A stretch of 12,099 nt of DNA from Avichristensenella sp031550455 (GTDB taxonomy: Bacteria; Bacillota; Clostridia; Christensenellales; Aristaeellaceae). A program made the position numbers and the translations under genes. Positions 1 to 6,659 of this stretch are shown here, piece by piece (position 1 is the first letter of the stretch; each line of letters begins with the position of its first letter). The stretch is taken from assembly GCA_031550455.1 (NCBI GenBank), contig JAVBOQ010000156.1, positions 1 to 12,099 on the forward strand, read 5' to 3'. The notes under the pieces are model-generated. The model was not told where the DNA came from and searched no databases. It saw only the letters and a program-made list of their open reading frames with translations.

Positions 1-1
1 C

Positions 2-334
2 GTCAGCGGCGCGCTGGCGCAAAGCCGCGGCGTCCGCGTCCGGCTTGTCGAGGCCGGGTTCGCGTGCCTGCTCGCCCTCGTCGTGATGCTGTCGATCCGC
101 TGGGTCGGCGTGCTGATCATCAGCGCGATGCTGGTGCTGCCGAGCGCCGCGGCGCGGAACGTCGCGAAAAACGTCCGGAGCTATCATTTGCTTGCTGTTT
201 TGATGGCACTTGTCTGCAGCGTGGTCGGGCTGCTTCTGTCGTTCGCGCTGGGCACGGCGTCCGGTGCGACGGTGGTGCTTTGCCTCGCCGTGTGCTACGC
301 GGCGACGCTTGCGCGGAGGAAAGGGACGCTGTGA
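2..334 (+). CDS. ABC-3 family metal transporter permease, C-terminal part (partial)
   Basis: This is the 3' end of an integral membrane permease of the ZnuB/MntB/TroC (ABC-3) family, which moves Zn2+ or Mn2+ across the cytoplasmic membrane with an ATPase and a binding lipoprotein. The open frame runs in from the left edge to TGA at 332-334, so only about 110 C-terminal residues are seen. Three hydrophobic segments are visible, and the stretch WVGVLIISAMLVLPSAAAR matches the conserved 'G-x-L-L-v-x-A-[ML]-L-V-x-P-A-A-x-A-R' core of this family. The tail is short and basic (ARRKGTL). Zinc versus manganese cannot be decided from this fragment. The ATPase and binding protein would be expected upstream, outside the window. 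The family assignment is fairly sure; the start is not in the window. Confidence 0.8.
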   Translation, partial: VSGALAQSRGVRVRLVEAGFACLLALVVMLSIRWVGVLIISAMLVLPSAAARNVAKNVRSYHLLAVLMALVCSVVGLLLSFALGTASGATVVLCLAVCYAATLARRKGTL

Positions 335-385
335 AGCCAGGGCCCGCCTCTTATCAACCTTTAATCCTTCGTTTAGCGAGTTCAC

Positions 386-414
386 AAGCAGGCGATCCAT
401 GCCCGTGGTATCAT
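386..414 (+). promoter_or_regulatory. Candidate extended -10 promoter for the DUF4342/two-component operon
   Basis: TATCAT at 409-414 is preceded by TGG (406-408), giving an extended -10 (TGn-TATCAT). The hexamer 17 bases upstream (386-391, AAGCAG) is a poor -35, and a better TTCACA at 381-386 is 22 bases away. The element lies in the only gap (335-468) between the ABC permease and the gene at 469, leaving a leader of about 50 bases. The call rests on motif and position alone. Confidence 0.4.
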
Positions 415-468
415 GCGATTGTCAAACGGGAAAACTAAGCGGACACAAAATCGAAGGAGGATCTTTAC

Positions 469-1074
469 ATGATGAACGATGATACGCTTCGCAATATCGA
501 GTACCTGCGCGAGAAGGCCGACGTGACGTACGAAGAGGCGTTCAACCTGCTGACAAAGTTCGACGGCAACGTGATGCGCGTGCTGGTCGAGCTGGAGCGC
601 CAGGGCCGCGTGTATCCGACGGGCGGCTACGGGCGTCCGGACGCGCAGCAGGCCGATAAATGCGCCGAGAAGGAACAGAAGGCGAAGGCTAACAAGAAAA
701 AGGTTTCGGAAGTGATCGGCGACGCGCTGTCGCACAGGCTGGTCGTCGAAACGGGCACGGGCGAAAACAAAAAGACGATCGCGAATTTGAGCGCGCCGTA
801 CGCGGTGGGCGCGTCGATTCTCGCGCCGTACGTGTCGATTCCGACGGTCGCTCTGATGTTCGTGCTGGGCCACCGCGTCCGGATCGAGAAGGACAAACCG
901 GTCAAAATGCCGGAAAACGTCGAGACCTTTGTCGACAACGCGGTTTCCAACATCAAGAAGACGGCCACCAGCGTCGCGGACGCTTTCCACACGGAAGTCA
1001 AGCCCACGAAACCCGCGGATCAGAGCAAGCGCGACGATGATGACGACGAGGGCGGAGAGATCACGATTGAGTAA
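469..1074 (+). CDS. UBA-like / DUF4342 domain protein
   Basis: A 201-residue protein of unknown function. Residues about 6-46 resemble a UBA/TS-N helical bundle (EYLREKADVTYEEAFNLL, then a GN-x-MRVLVELE helix). A lysine-rich linker follows (65-78). Residues about 80-142 match the DUF4342 pattern, with a hydrophobic segment (about 112-134) followed by a basic strand, HRVRIEKD. The C-terminus is strongly acidic (five consecutive Asp near 189-193). The hydrophobic stretch could sit in or on the membrane. An AAGGAGG at 454-460 lies 8 bases before ATG 469; a second ATG at 472 is also possible. It is the first gene of an operon with a response regulator whose start overlaps its stop, which suggests it works with that two-component system, perhaps in envelope stress. 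That role is inference. Confidence 0.8.
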   Translation: MMNDDTLRNIEYLREKADVTYEEAFNLLTKFDGNVMRVLVELERQGRVYPTGGYGRPDAQQADKCAEKEQKAKANKKKVSEVIGDALSHRLVVETGTGENKKTIANLSAPYAVGASILAPYVSIPTVALMFVLGHRVRIEKDKPVKMPENVETFVDNAVSNIKKTATSVADAFHTEVKPTKPADQSKRDDDDDEGGEITIE

Positions 1075-1765
1075 AATCCTGGTGATCGAGGACGAAGCGA
1101 AAATCGCCCGCTTCGTCGAACTGGAACTGAAGCACGAAGGATACGACGTGCGGACTGCCGGCGATGGAATCGGCGGGCTGCAGGCTGCGCAAGCCTGGCA
1201 GCCCGACCTGCTCGTTTTGGATCTGATGCTGCCCGGCATGAGCGGCATCGAGATCTGCCGCAGGCTGCGCGCCGCGTCCGCCACGGCCGAGCTGCCCATT
1301 CTGATGCTGACAGCCAAGGACGATGTGTCCGACAAGGTCATGGGCCTCGACATGGGCGCGGACGACTACATGACCAAGCCGTTCGCGATTGAGGAACTGC
1401 TCGCCAGGATCCGCACGCTCCTCAAGCGGCGCGGCGCGCGGGCGGCGGCCGAGGCCGAAAAAAAGCTGGCCGACGGGCCGGTTTCGCTCGATCCTGGCGC
1501 GCGGGCCGCGTTCTGCGACGACCACGCGCTGCAATTGACCAAGACAGAATTTGACCTGCTCGAATGCCTGATGAGAAACCGGGGCCGCGTGCTCTCCAGG
1601 GACGAACTGTTGGAAAAGGTTTGGGGGTGGTCCTATGACGGAGACACAAACGTCGTCGACGTCTACGTGCGCTACCTTAGGCAAAAGCTCGACGAAAGGT
1701 TCAAAGTCAAAACGATCCACACGATCCGCGGCGTCGGCTACATGTTCAGGCATGAACCCGCCTGA
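1067..1765 (+). CDS. OmpR/PhoB-family response regulator
   Basis: A 232-residue DNA-binding response regulator. The N-terminal receiver domain begins SKILVIEDE and carries the acidic pair E8/D9, the phosphoacceptor Asp52 (LLVLDLMLPG), Thr82 (MLTAKDD) and Lys104 (MTKPF). The C-terminal winged-helix domain shows the usual LTKTEFDLLECL, a recognition helix with NVVDVYVRYLRQKL, and the RGVGYMF hairpin. The start is taken as TTG 1067, seven bases after GGAGAG (1054-1059), because the receiver fold begins there. The open frame extends further upstream, but that part is the shadow of the preceding gene. The start overlaps the DUF4342 gene by 8 bases, so translation is probably coupled. It is the cognate partner of the kinase that starts inside its 3' end. 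Target genes cannot be told from sequence. Confidence 0.93.
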   Translation: MSKILVIEDEAKIARFVELELKHEGYDVRTAGDGIGGLQAAQAWQPDLLVLDLMLPGMSGIEICRRLRAASATAELPILMLTAKDDVSDKVMGLDMGADDYMTKPFAIEELLARIRTLLKRRGARAAAEAEKKLADGPVSLDPGARAAFCDDHALQLTKTEFDLLECLMRNRGRVLSRDELLEKVWGWSYDGDTNVVDVYVRYLRQKLDERFKVKTIHTIRGVGYMFRHEPA

Positions 1766-3113
1766 GACGGACAATCTGTTCAACCGGGCCAGCGGCCGCG
1801 TTCACGGGTATTCGTCGCGGGCCGCTCGGTATGTCCGGCTGTCGATCAGCCTGCGCACGTCCGCCGGGTACGCGCGGCTTTTGCTGCGCCAGTTTATCCC
1901 GTGGGCGCTGCTGTTCACGGCGCTTTTCGCTTGCCTGCAGGCGCCCGCCTACGGCACGCTGCGCCGCGAGGCGCTGGAACTGATGCCGTCGCCCGAGGTC
2001 GAGGGCGTCGAGGCGGTGATCGTGCCCGCGGGCGCGGACCCGGGCGGCTTCCTTGTCTACGACGGCTGGGGCGTCTATTGGGAGCGCGCGCCGTTCCGGG
2101 TGTACGCGCAATACATCGAGCCGTACGGGGACGGTTCCGTTCAACTGTTGTTCTCGCTGCAGAAGGACGGCCGCCTGCTCGGCGGGCTTTTGATCGGGCT
2201 GTTCTGCCTGCTGATGCTCACGTCGGTGACGTTCTTAACGCGCGGGCGCAAGCTGAGCAACCGGATCCTGCGGCCGCTCGCGGACATTACGGAGACCACG
2301 CAGCGGATGAACGAAAAAAACCTGTCGGCGCGGATCAACGTCGCGGGTACGCAGAACGAGCTGCGCGACCTGGCCGTCGTCATCAACGACATGCTCGACC
2401 GCATCGAGGCCGCGTACAACCGCCAGAAGCAGTTTGTTTCGGACGCTTCGCACGAGCTGCGCACACCGATCGCGGTCATCCAGGGCTACGCGGGGCTTCT
2501 GGAACGCTGGGGCAAGGACAACCCGGACGTGCGCGATGAGGCGATCAGCGCGATCACAAGCGAGACGCGCAGCATGAAAGAACTGGTCGAACACCTGCTG
2601 TTCCTCGCGCGGCATGACAAAAAATCGCTGTCGCTGACGTTTGAACCGTTCGACAGCGCCGAGATGCTCCGCGAGTTGGTCAAGGAAACCGAAATCATCG
2701 CCACCGCGCACCGGATCGTCACCGGCGACATCGCCGCGCGCACGCTGGTCGCGGACCGCGCGTCCGTCAAGCAGGCGGTGCGCGTGTTCGTCGACAACGC
2801 GCTGAAGTACACGCCGGCCGGCGGGACGGTCACGATTTCCAGCCAGTCGGGCGGCGACACGCTGCGCATCACGGTGACAGACACCGGCATGGGCATCAAA
2901 AAGGCCGACCTGCCGCGCGTGTTTGACCGGTTTTACCGCGCGGACGAGGTGCGCGGCACAAGCAGCGGCGGACACGGGCTCGGCCTTTCGATCGCGCGGA
3001 TCATCGCGGTGTCGCACGGCGGCAGGATTCATGTCAAGTCGCAGCCGGGCCAGGGCAGCGCGTTTTCGCTGGAGATTCCGTTCGGGAAAGAAGGAGCGCC
3101 GAAAGCCGCCTAA
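1752..3113 (+). CDS. HAMP-containing membrane sensor histidine kinase
   Basis: A 453-residue sensor kinase that would phosphorylate the regulator encoded just upstream. Order of parts: a cytoplasmic N-terminal stretch of about 46 residues, TM1 (about 47-66), an outside loop of about 75 residues with no recognisable sensor domain, TM2 (about 142-163), HAMP (about 165-222, with RILRPLADIT), HisKA with His234 (SDASHELRTP), and HATPase_c with the N-box Asn349 (VDNALKYTP), G1 box D377-G379 (DTGMG), F-box RVFDRFYRAD and G2 box near 407 (GGHGLGLS). All catalytic boxes look intact. ATG 1752 is chosen because it overlaps the regulator by only 14 bases and gives the first in-frame ATG with a sensible N-terminus. 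There is no clear SD, so coupled translation is likely. The signal sensed is unknown. Confidence 0.92.
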   Translation: MNPPETDNLFNRASGRVHGYSSRAARYVRLSISLRTSAGYARLLLRQFIPWALLFTALFACLQAPAYGTLRREALELMPSPEVEGVEAVIVPAGADPGGFLVYDGWGVYWERAPFRVYAQYIEPYGDGSVQLLFSLQKDGRLLGGLLIGLFCLLMLTSVTFLTRGRKLSNRILRPLADITETTQRMNEKNLSARINVAGTQNELRDLAVVINDMLDRIEAAYNRQKQFVSDASHELRTPIAVIQGYAGLLERWGKDNPDVRDEAISAITSETRSMKELVEHLLFLARHDKKSLSLTFEPFDSAEMLRELVKETEIIATAHRIVTGDIAARTLVADRASVKQAVRVFVDNALKYTPAGGTVTISSQSGGDTLRITVTDTGMGIKKADLPRVFDRFYRADEVRGTSSGGHGLGLSIARIIAVSHGGRIHVKSQPGQGSAFSLEIPFGKEGAPKAA

Positions 3114-3277
3114 TACCAATTCCAGTTACGGATTGCCCGCATCTCGCGGATCTTTTGCCGCATGGCTGCGTCGGTCTCCAGTCAGCGTAGCTTCCGGCTA
3201 CGCTTCCTTCCGCCTCCTTGCCATGCGGCACAATCTCTCGCGATCTATCGTGCACTCCCTAACTGGACTTGGTATGA
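3111..3277. repeat. 167-bp imperfect palindrome (MITE-like or giant hairpin)
   Basis: The outer arms 3111-3136 and 3252-3277 are reverse complements at 22 of 26 positions. An inner 11-bp block is perfect (TGCCGCATGGC at 3156-3166 with 3220-3230), with a further TCGCG/CGCGA pair (3144-3148 with 3239-3243). The tip is a perfect 8-bp stem (AGCGTAGC 3184-3191, GCTACGCT 3197-3204) around a five-base loop. All pairings share a centre near 3194, so this is one nested structure. Its left end coincides with the TAA stop of the kinase gene. There is no transposase gene and no U-tract. It could be a non-autonomous mobile or REP-like element, or it could act as a transcription barrier. The palindrome is seen; its identity is inference. 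Confidence 0.75.
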
Positions 3278-3297
3278 CGCGCCTTTCACGGGGCGTC
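3276..3297 (+). repeat. Small hairpin next to the large palindrome
   Basis: GACGCGCC (3276-3283) and GGGGCGTC (3290-3297) pair except for one internal mismatch, around TTTCAC. It lies at the right edge of the 167-bp palindrome. It lacks a following T-run, so it is not a classical intrinsic terminator. Confidence 0.4.
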
Positions 3298-3311
3298 GCG
3301 ACAAACCCTGG

Positions 3312-3322
3312 CTGGAATTGGT
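3312..3322. repeat. Extra copy of the palindrome's outer arm motif
   Basis: CTGGAATTGGT here is the exact reverse complement of 3115-3125 in the left arm of the large palindrome, matching better than the palindrome's own right arm (CTGGACTTGGT). This suggests the repetitive element is composite, or that remnants of a second copy are present. The motif is short, so chance cannot be excluded. Confidence 0.4.
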
Positions 3323-3327
3323 CCAAA

Positions 3328-3379
3328 GCCGCCGGTGGCCGTTCTCGAAGGCAAGGCAGATCGAGACGGCCGCCGGTGG
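3328..3379. repeat. Direct repeat GCCGCCGGTGG enclosing a hairpin
   Basis: GCCGCCGGTGG occurs at 3328-3338 and again at 3369-3379, 41 bases apart. Between and overlapping them, GGCCGTTCTCGA (3337-3348) pairs with TCGAGACGGCC (3361-3371), leaving a single bulged T and a 12-base loop. No T-run follows. It lies in the gene-free region after the kinase; its function is unknown. Confidence 0.5.
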
Positions 3380-3595
3380 ATTGTTTTGCCACAATTCTTG
3401 ATAGCCATTTTCCGCATCAGCGAACCCGGGAAGGGCCGATGTGACAGTACGCAAGCGATACATCGCGGCATCAGTCGTTTGTCATAAATCAGCACATGCG
3501 AAATTTGTACAAAAACGGACAAAAATCGCACCCAAAAGTCGAAAAAGTAAATGCGGTTTCATCGAAAAAAGGTCGGCCCGGATTGCCTACGGGCA
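3380..3595. other. Non-coding region, no gene recognised
   Basis: Short open frames cross this stretch, but none has a ribosome binding site, a family motif or codon use like the neighbours. From about 3490 the base composition turns A-rich (runs such as ACAAAAACGGACAAAAATCG), quite unlike the coding DNA around it. A 5-bp hairpin (GCCCG 3576-3580, CGGGC 3590-3594) sits just before the promoter candidate. Otherwise I see nothing in it. Confidence 0.5.
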
Positions 3596-3624
3596 TTGTT
3601 TGCTGAGCGAAAATATGGTATCGT
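3596..3624 (+). promoter_or_regulatory. Candidate sigma-A-type promoter for the deacetylase/SSB-like unit
   Basis: TTGTTT (3596-3601) and TATCGT (3619-3624) are separated by exactly 17 bases, and TGG precedes the -10, giving an extended -10. It would leave a leader of about 70 bases before the ATG at 3703. If the deacetylase is sporulation-controlled, a different sigma factor might act instead; I did not recognise a clear sporulation promoter. Confidence 0.5.
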
Positions 3625-3702
3625 AAAACTGGATTTTTCATCGGAGCATCATATCTTTCCGTTTGACCGCATAGGAATTCGTGCACGGAAAGGAGGGATG
3701 CA

Positions 3703-4515
3703 ATGACGTTGCTGCAGCGGCTGCGCCCGAGGATCGGACGGATGCAATCCCGCATCGCGGTTCCGCTGGCCGCGTTGACTGCGCTGGCGGTGTGTTACGG
3801 GGCGTTCGCGCCGGGCGGGGATGTCATGGCGGCCGCCCGCACACGGCAGTTGCCGGTGTATTCGGTGGAACGAAGCGACAAAGTGCTGGCGATCAGCTTT
3901 GACGCGGCGTGGGGCGGCACGCAGACGCCCGCCATTTTGGATATTCTTGACGAGTATGGGATTAAGACGACGTTTTTCCTCGTTGGTATCTGGGTGGAGA
4001 AATATCCGGAACTTGTCAGGGAAATCGCGCGGCGCGGACACGAGATCGGCAATCACTCGACGTCCCACCCGCAGATGAGCAGGCTTTCAACCGACGGGAA
4101 CCGTCAGGAACTTAAGGCAGTCTCAGACCGGATCGAACTGCTGACCGGCGTGCGTCCGACCCTGTTCCGGCCGCCGTTTGGCGACTATAACGACACGGTG
4201 GTCACCGTCTCGCGCGCGGAAGGCTATGAATGCGTTCAGTGGAACGTGGACTCGCTCGACTGGAAAAACCGGGGCGTCGAAGACCTGGTCAGGAACGCGA
4301 CCAGAAACAACCACCCGGGCGACATCGTTCTTTTCCACAACGACTCGCAGTATATCGTCGACGCGCTTCCAAAGGTTCTCAAGGCATATCAGGACGCAGG
4401 GTATCGCGTCATCCCCGTATCGGAACTGTTGCTGGAAGGGGAAACGGTCATCGATCACACAGGACGGCAACACCCCGCGCAAAGGGAGACGAAACCGACT
4501 GAACAGACACTATGA
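3703..4515 (+). CDS. PdaB-like polysaccharide deacetylase (CE4, NodB fold)
   Basis: A 270-residue secreted or membrane-anchored enzyme of carbohydrate esterase family 4, which removes N-acetyl groups from peptidoglycan or related glycans. A hydrophobic N-terminal segment (about 18-37) would anchor or export it. The NodB domain covers about 60-245. It has motif 1 SFDAAWGG with the catalytic-base candidate Asp67, motif 2 HSTSH with metal ligands His118 and His122, motif 3 RPPFGDYN (Arg156), motif 4 DSLDW and motif 5 VLFHND (His212). The second Asp of the usual TFDD motif, a metal ligand, is Ala here. The SFDxxWG form resembles the sporulation protein PdaB/YbaN, in which that Asp is also absent. 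The start has a strong AAAGGAGGG at 3689-3697. The SSB-like gene follows 12 bases later. Sporulation role is inferred; the family is sure. Confidence 0.88.
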   Translation: MTLLQRLRPRIGRMQSRIAVPLAALTALAVCYGAFAPGGDVMAAARTRQLPVYSVERSDKVLAISFDAAWGGTQTPAILDILDEYGIKTTFFLVGIWVEKYPELVREIARRGHEIGNHSTSHPQMSRLSTDGNRQELKAVSDRIELLTGVRPTLFRPPFGDYNDTVVTVSRAEGYECVQWNVDSLDWKNRGVEDLVRNATRNNHPGDIVLFHNDSQYIVDALPKVLKAYQDAGYRVIPVSELLLEGETVIDHTGRQHPAQRETKPTEQTL

Positions 4516-4527
4516 GAGAGGTACGCG

Positions 4528-5172
4528 ATGGATAAGCCTGTCAACGCACTTAGTCTTGCCGGAACGATAGCGGAATTGCCAACCTTCAGCCATGATGTGT
4601 TCGGCGAGTCTTTTTACCAGTTGATGCTCGCGGTGCCGCGCCTTTCGGGCGTGCACGACATGCTGCCGGTCACCGCCAGCGAAAGGCTCCTGGACATCGT
4701 GCAGCCGGCGCTCGACCTGCCGCTGCACCTGGAAGGTCAGGTTCGCTCGTATAACAAAATGGTGGACGGCGTCGGACGCCTGCTGATCACCGCGTTCGCG
4801 CAGCGGCTGGCAACGCCGCAGGGTGACGAAAATCCCAACAGCGTCACGCTGGTCGGCGCGCTTTGCAAACCGCCCGCGTACCGGACAACCCCGTTCGGGC
4901 GGGAGATCGCGGACCTGATGCTGGCCGTCAACCGCGCGTTCGGCAAGAGCGACTATATCCCGTGCATCGCCTGGGGACGCAACGCGCGCTATGCCGCCCG
5001 GATGGCCGTCGGCGATCAGATCATTGTCGAAGGCAGGCTGCAGAGCCGCCCGTACCAGAAGCAGATGCCCGACGGAGCGGTCATTGACAAGGTCGCCTAT
5101 GAGGTCAGCATCAGCCGCATCGACAAAAAGACAGCCGACAGCCCGGTGGGCGTCGTCAGCGAGGAACGGTAG
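4528..5172 (+). CDS. SSB-like protein with two tandem OB folds
   Basis: A 214-residue protein made of two related halves. Residues about 5-95 and 103-198 each read as an OB fold, and an internal duplication is visible: FGESFYQLMLAVPR in the first half against FGREIADLMLAVNR in the second. The second half is close to canonical single-stranded-DNA-binding proteins (NSVTLVG, then YIPCIAWGRNARYAARM, then GDQIIVEGRLQSR). The first half is more divergent. The acidic DDDIPF-like tip that recruits partners in standard SSBs is missing: the chain ends VGVVSEER. It is therefore probably an accessory SSB paralogue, not the essential one. An alternative is a PriB-like primosome protein. GAGAGAGG (4514-4521) precedes ATG 4528. 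It shares a transcript with the deacetylase, and what links the two is unclear. Confidence 0.8.
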   Translation: MDKPVNALSLAGTIAELPTFSHDVFGESFYQLMLAVPRLSGVHDMLPVTASERLLDIVQPALDLPLHLEGQVRSYNKMVDGVGRLLITAFAQRLATPQGDENPNSVTLVGALCKPPAYRTTPFGREIADLMLAVNRAFGKSDYIPCIAWGRNARYAARMAVGDQIIVEGRLQSRPYQKQMPDGAVIDKVAYEVSISRIDKKTADSPVGVVSEER

Positions 5173-5174
5173 CG

Positions 5175-5194
5175 CCGATCCTTAACCGGATTGG
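5175..5194. terminator. Weak hairpin between convergent genes
   Basis: CCGATCC (5175-5181) pairs with GGATTGG (5188-5194), with one G-T wobble, around TTAACC. It sits three bases after the SSB-like stop, in the 61-base gap to the convergent oxidoreductase gene. There is no T-run on either side, so termination is only possible, not shown. Confidence 0.3.
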
Positions 5195-5233
5195 GCATCA
5201 CATCGCAGTTGAAAACGGGCTGTCTTCCGCGCC

Positions 5234-6550
5234 TCACGTCGCGGAGGGCGGCCTGTTGGTCTCTTCAACGTCCATGTCCCGGGTCGAAGGGCCATTGATG
5301 AGCCGACCCGCGCGCGAAAAGCTGGATCCATGGCAGGGGCAGTCCAGGGTGCGCGTGTCCGGATTCCATTCAAGCGCGCAGCCCATGTGCGCGCACCGGG
5401 GCGACTTTACGTCGAATTTGATGAACGGCGTCACGCCGGACAGCCGCTGCGGCCGAAACACGTCCGCGTACGGGTATTCGCGCGCGCCTGTGACCATGTC
5501 CGCGATCAGTTCGGCGGCAACCATCGCGTTTGTCATGCCCCATTTTTGAAAGCCGGTGGCGACATAGACGTCGGGCATCGTCCGCGCGTAGCGGCCGATA
5601 AAAGGCACGCCGTCGGACGGCATGCAGTCCTGCGCGGCCCAACGCGCGACGATCCGCGCGGACGGATACCATGCCTTTGCCGCGCCGCGCAGCTTCTGAA
5701 AACACGAGACGCCCGGGTGCTCGCCGGTTCGGTGTCCTTCGCCGCCGACGAGCAGCAGCCCGCCCGCGTTGCGGAATGAATACCCGTTTCCGCCCGCGTC
5801 CAGCCACATGCCCTGCACATCCTGCGCGTTTTCCAGCGCGGCGACATAGCTCCGCGACTGGTGCATCCGCGCGAAGTAAAAGCCGGGCACGTTGCGGATC
5901 GGGAAATGGGTGCAGACGACGATCTTTTTGGCGCGCACGTCTCCGGCCGCGGTGCGCAGTGTGTGGCCGGAAATGGCCGTGACGCGCGCCTGCTCGCGGA
6001 TGTCGAGCCGCGCGGCCAGCGCCGCGCCGAACTTCAGCGGGTGAAACTGCGCCTGGTCCTCAAAGCGCAGCGCCTGCGCCGCCGGGAACGGCAGCCCACC
6101 CGCGCCGGTCATCGAGGCGGGCAGGCCGAGCCGCTCCGCCGCGCGGCATTCGCGCTCGAGCGCTTCCGACAGTGTGATGGAATACAGAAACGCGTCCTTG
6201 CGCTCAAAGTCGCAGTCGATCGATAGGTCGCGGACGAGCGCTTGGTACATTTCGATCGCGCGCTGCTGCGCTCCGGCGTACTGGCGCGCTTTTTTGATGC
6301 CTTTCTGGTGAATCAGCCGGTCGTAGATCTGCCCGTGCTGCGAGGTGATTTTCGCGGTCGTGCCCTGCGTCGCGCCGCTCAGAATGCGCTGCGCCTCCAG
6401 CACGACGACCTCACGGCCCGCGCTCTTGAGCATGTACGCCGTGAGCAGCCCGCAGAGGCCTCCGCCGACGACCGCGATCTCGGTTTCCATGTCGCCGCGC
6501 AGCGACGGAAACGCGGGAATGGGGCAGGTGGAACGCCAAATCGAATCCAT
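5234..6550 (-). CDS. FAD-dependent oxidoreductase with C-terminal Rieske [2Fe-2S] domain
   Basis: A 438-residue flavoprotein of the DadA/glycine-oxidase-like (DAO) fold fused to a Rieske domain, similar in layout to YhfW-type proteins. Residues 25-53 form the dinucleotide-binding motif (AVVGGGLCGLLTAYML, ending in VVVLEA with Glu52). The end of the FAD domain has VPFIGRYA and VYVATGFQKWGMT. The Rieske part (about 360-438) holds box 1 C386-A-H388-M-G-C391 and box 2 C404-P-C406-H407-G-S. The two Cys and two His cluster ligands and both disulfide cysteines are present. Substrate is unknown; amines or amino acids are usual for the fold. Start 6550 is chosen for its GAGGG six bases upstream; the frame continues further upstream without a good RBS, and Met21 is another option. 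It is convergent with the SSB-like gene and divergent from PFOR. Confidence 0.87.
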   Translation of the reverse strand: MDSIWRSTCPIPAFPSLRGDMETEIAVVGGGLCGLLTAYMLKSAGREVVVLEAQRILSGATQGTTAKITSQHGQIYDRLIHQKGIKKARQYAGAQQRAIEMYQALVRDLSIDCDFERKDAFLYSITLSEALERECRAAERLGLPASMTGAGGLPFPAAQALRFEDQAQFHPLKFGAALAARLDIREQARVTAISGHTLRTAAGDVRAKKIVVCTHFPIRNVPGFYFARMHQSRSYVAALENAQDVQGMWLDAGGNGYSFRNAGGLLLVGGEGHRTGEHPGVSCFQKLRGAAKAWYPSARIVARWAAQDCMPSDGVPFIGRYARTMPDVYVATGFQKWGMTNAMVAAELIADMVTGAREYPYADVFRPQRLSGVTPFIKFDVKSPRCAHMGCALEWNPDTRTLDCPCHGSSFSRAGRLINGPSTRDMDVEETNRPPSAT

Positions 6551-6624
6551 ACGAATCCCTCGCACGCTCTTTTTGATAGTTTTCCCGGTGTGGCGCAAAA
6601 TAATGTCGGAATTCGTGCGTTTGG

Positions 6625-6653
6625 TTGACAAGGTACTTTTGAGCACCTATAAT
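6625..6653 (+). promoter_or_regulatory. Perfect consensus promoter for the PFOR gene
   Basis: TTGACA (6625-6630) and TATAAT (6648-6653) are both exact sigma-A consensus hexamers with the optimal 17-base spacing. Transcription should start near 6660, giving a leader of about 79 bases. This fits very high expression of a central metabolic enzyme. The divergent oxidoreductase gene starts 74 bases to the left, so regulation could be shared; I could not find an equally clear minus-strand promoter. Confidence 0.88.
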
Positions 6654-6659
6654 TGAAAT

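Noticed and set aside
929..1066. N-terminal extension of the response regulator
   Set aside because: The added residues are an Arg/Ser/Thr-rich shadow of the DUF4342 gene; the receiver fold begins at the TTG at 1067.
382..1353. Minus-strand 323-codon frame opposite the DUF4342 gene and the receiver domain
   Set aside because: It is antisense to two supported genes, with no start signal and Arg/Val/Asp-biased composition.
1635..1751. N-terminal extension of the histidine kinase from an ATG at 1635
   Set aside because: It would overlap the regulator's DNA-binding domain by over 100 bases and adds a low-complexity Ser/Thr stretch; ATG 1752 fits better.
2235..3119. Minus-strand open frame opposite the histidine kinase
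   Set aside because: It is an antisense shadow of a gene with all kinase boxes intact; no motif or start signal supports it.
3111..3277. Classical rho-independent terminator for the kinase operon
   Set aside because: The hairpin is far larger than usual and has no T-run after it, so it is reported as a palindromic element.
3111..3379. CRISPR array
   Set aside because: There are no regularly spaced direct repeats; only inverted repeats and one two-copy direct repeat are present.
3162..3401. Plus-strand 79-codon frame through the palindrome and the following repeats
   Set aside because: It lies within repeat structure, has no ribosome binding site and no recognisable domain; other frames of the same stretch are equally open.
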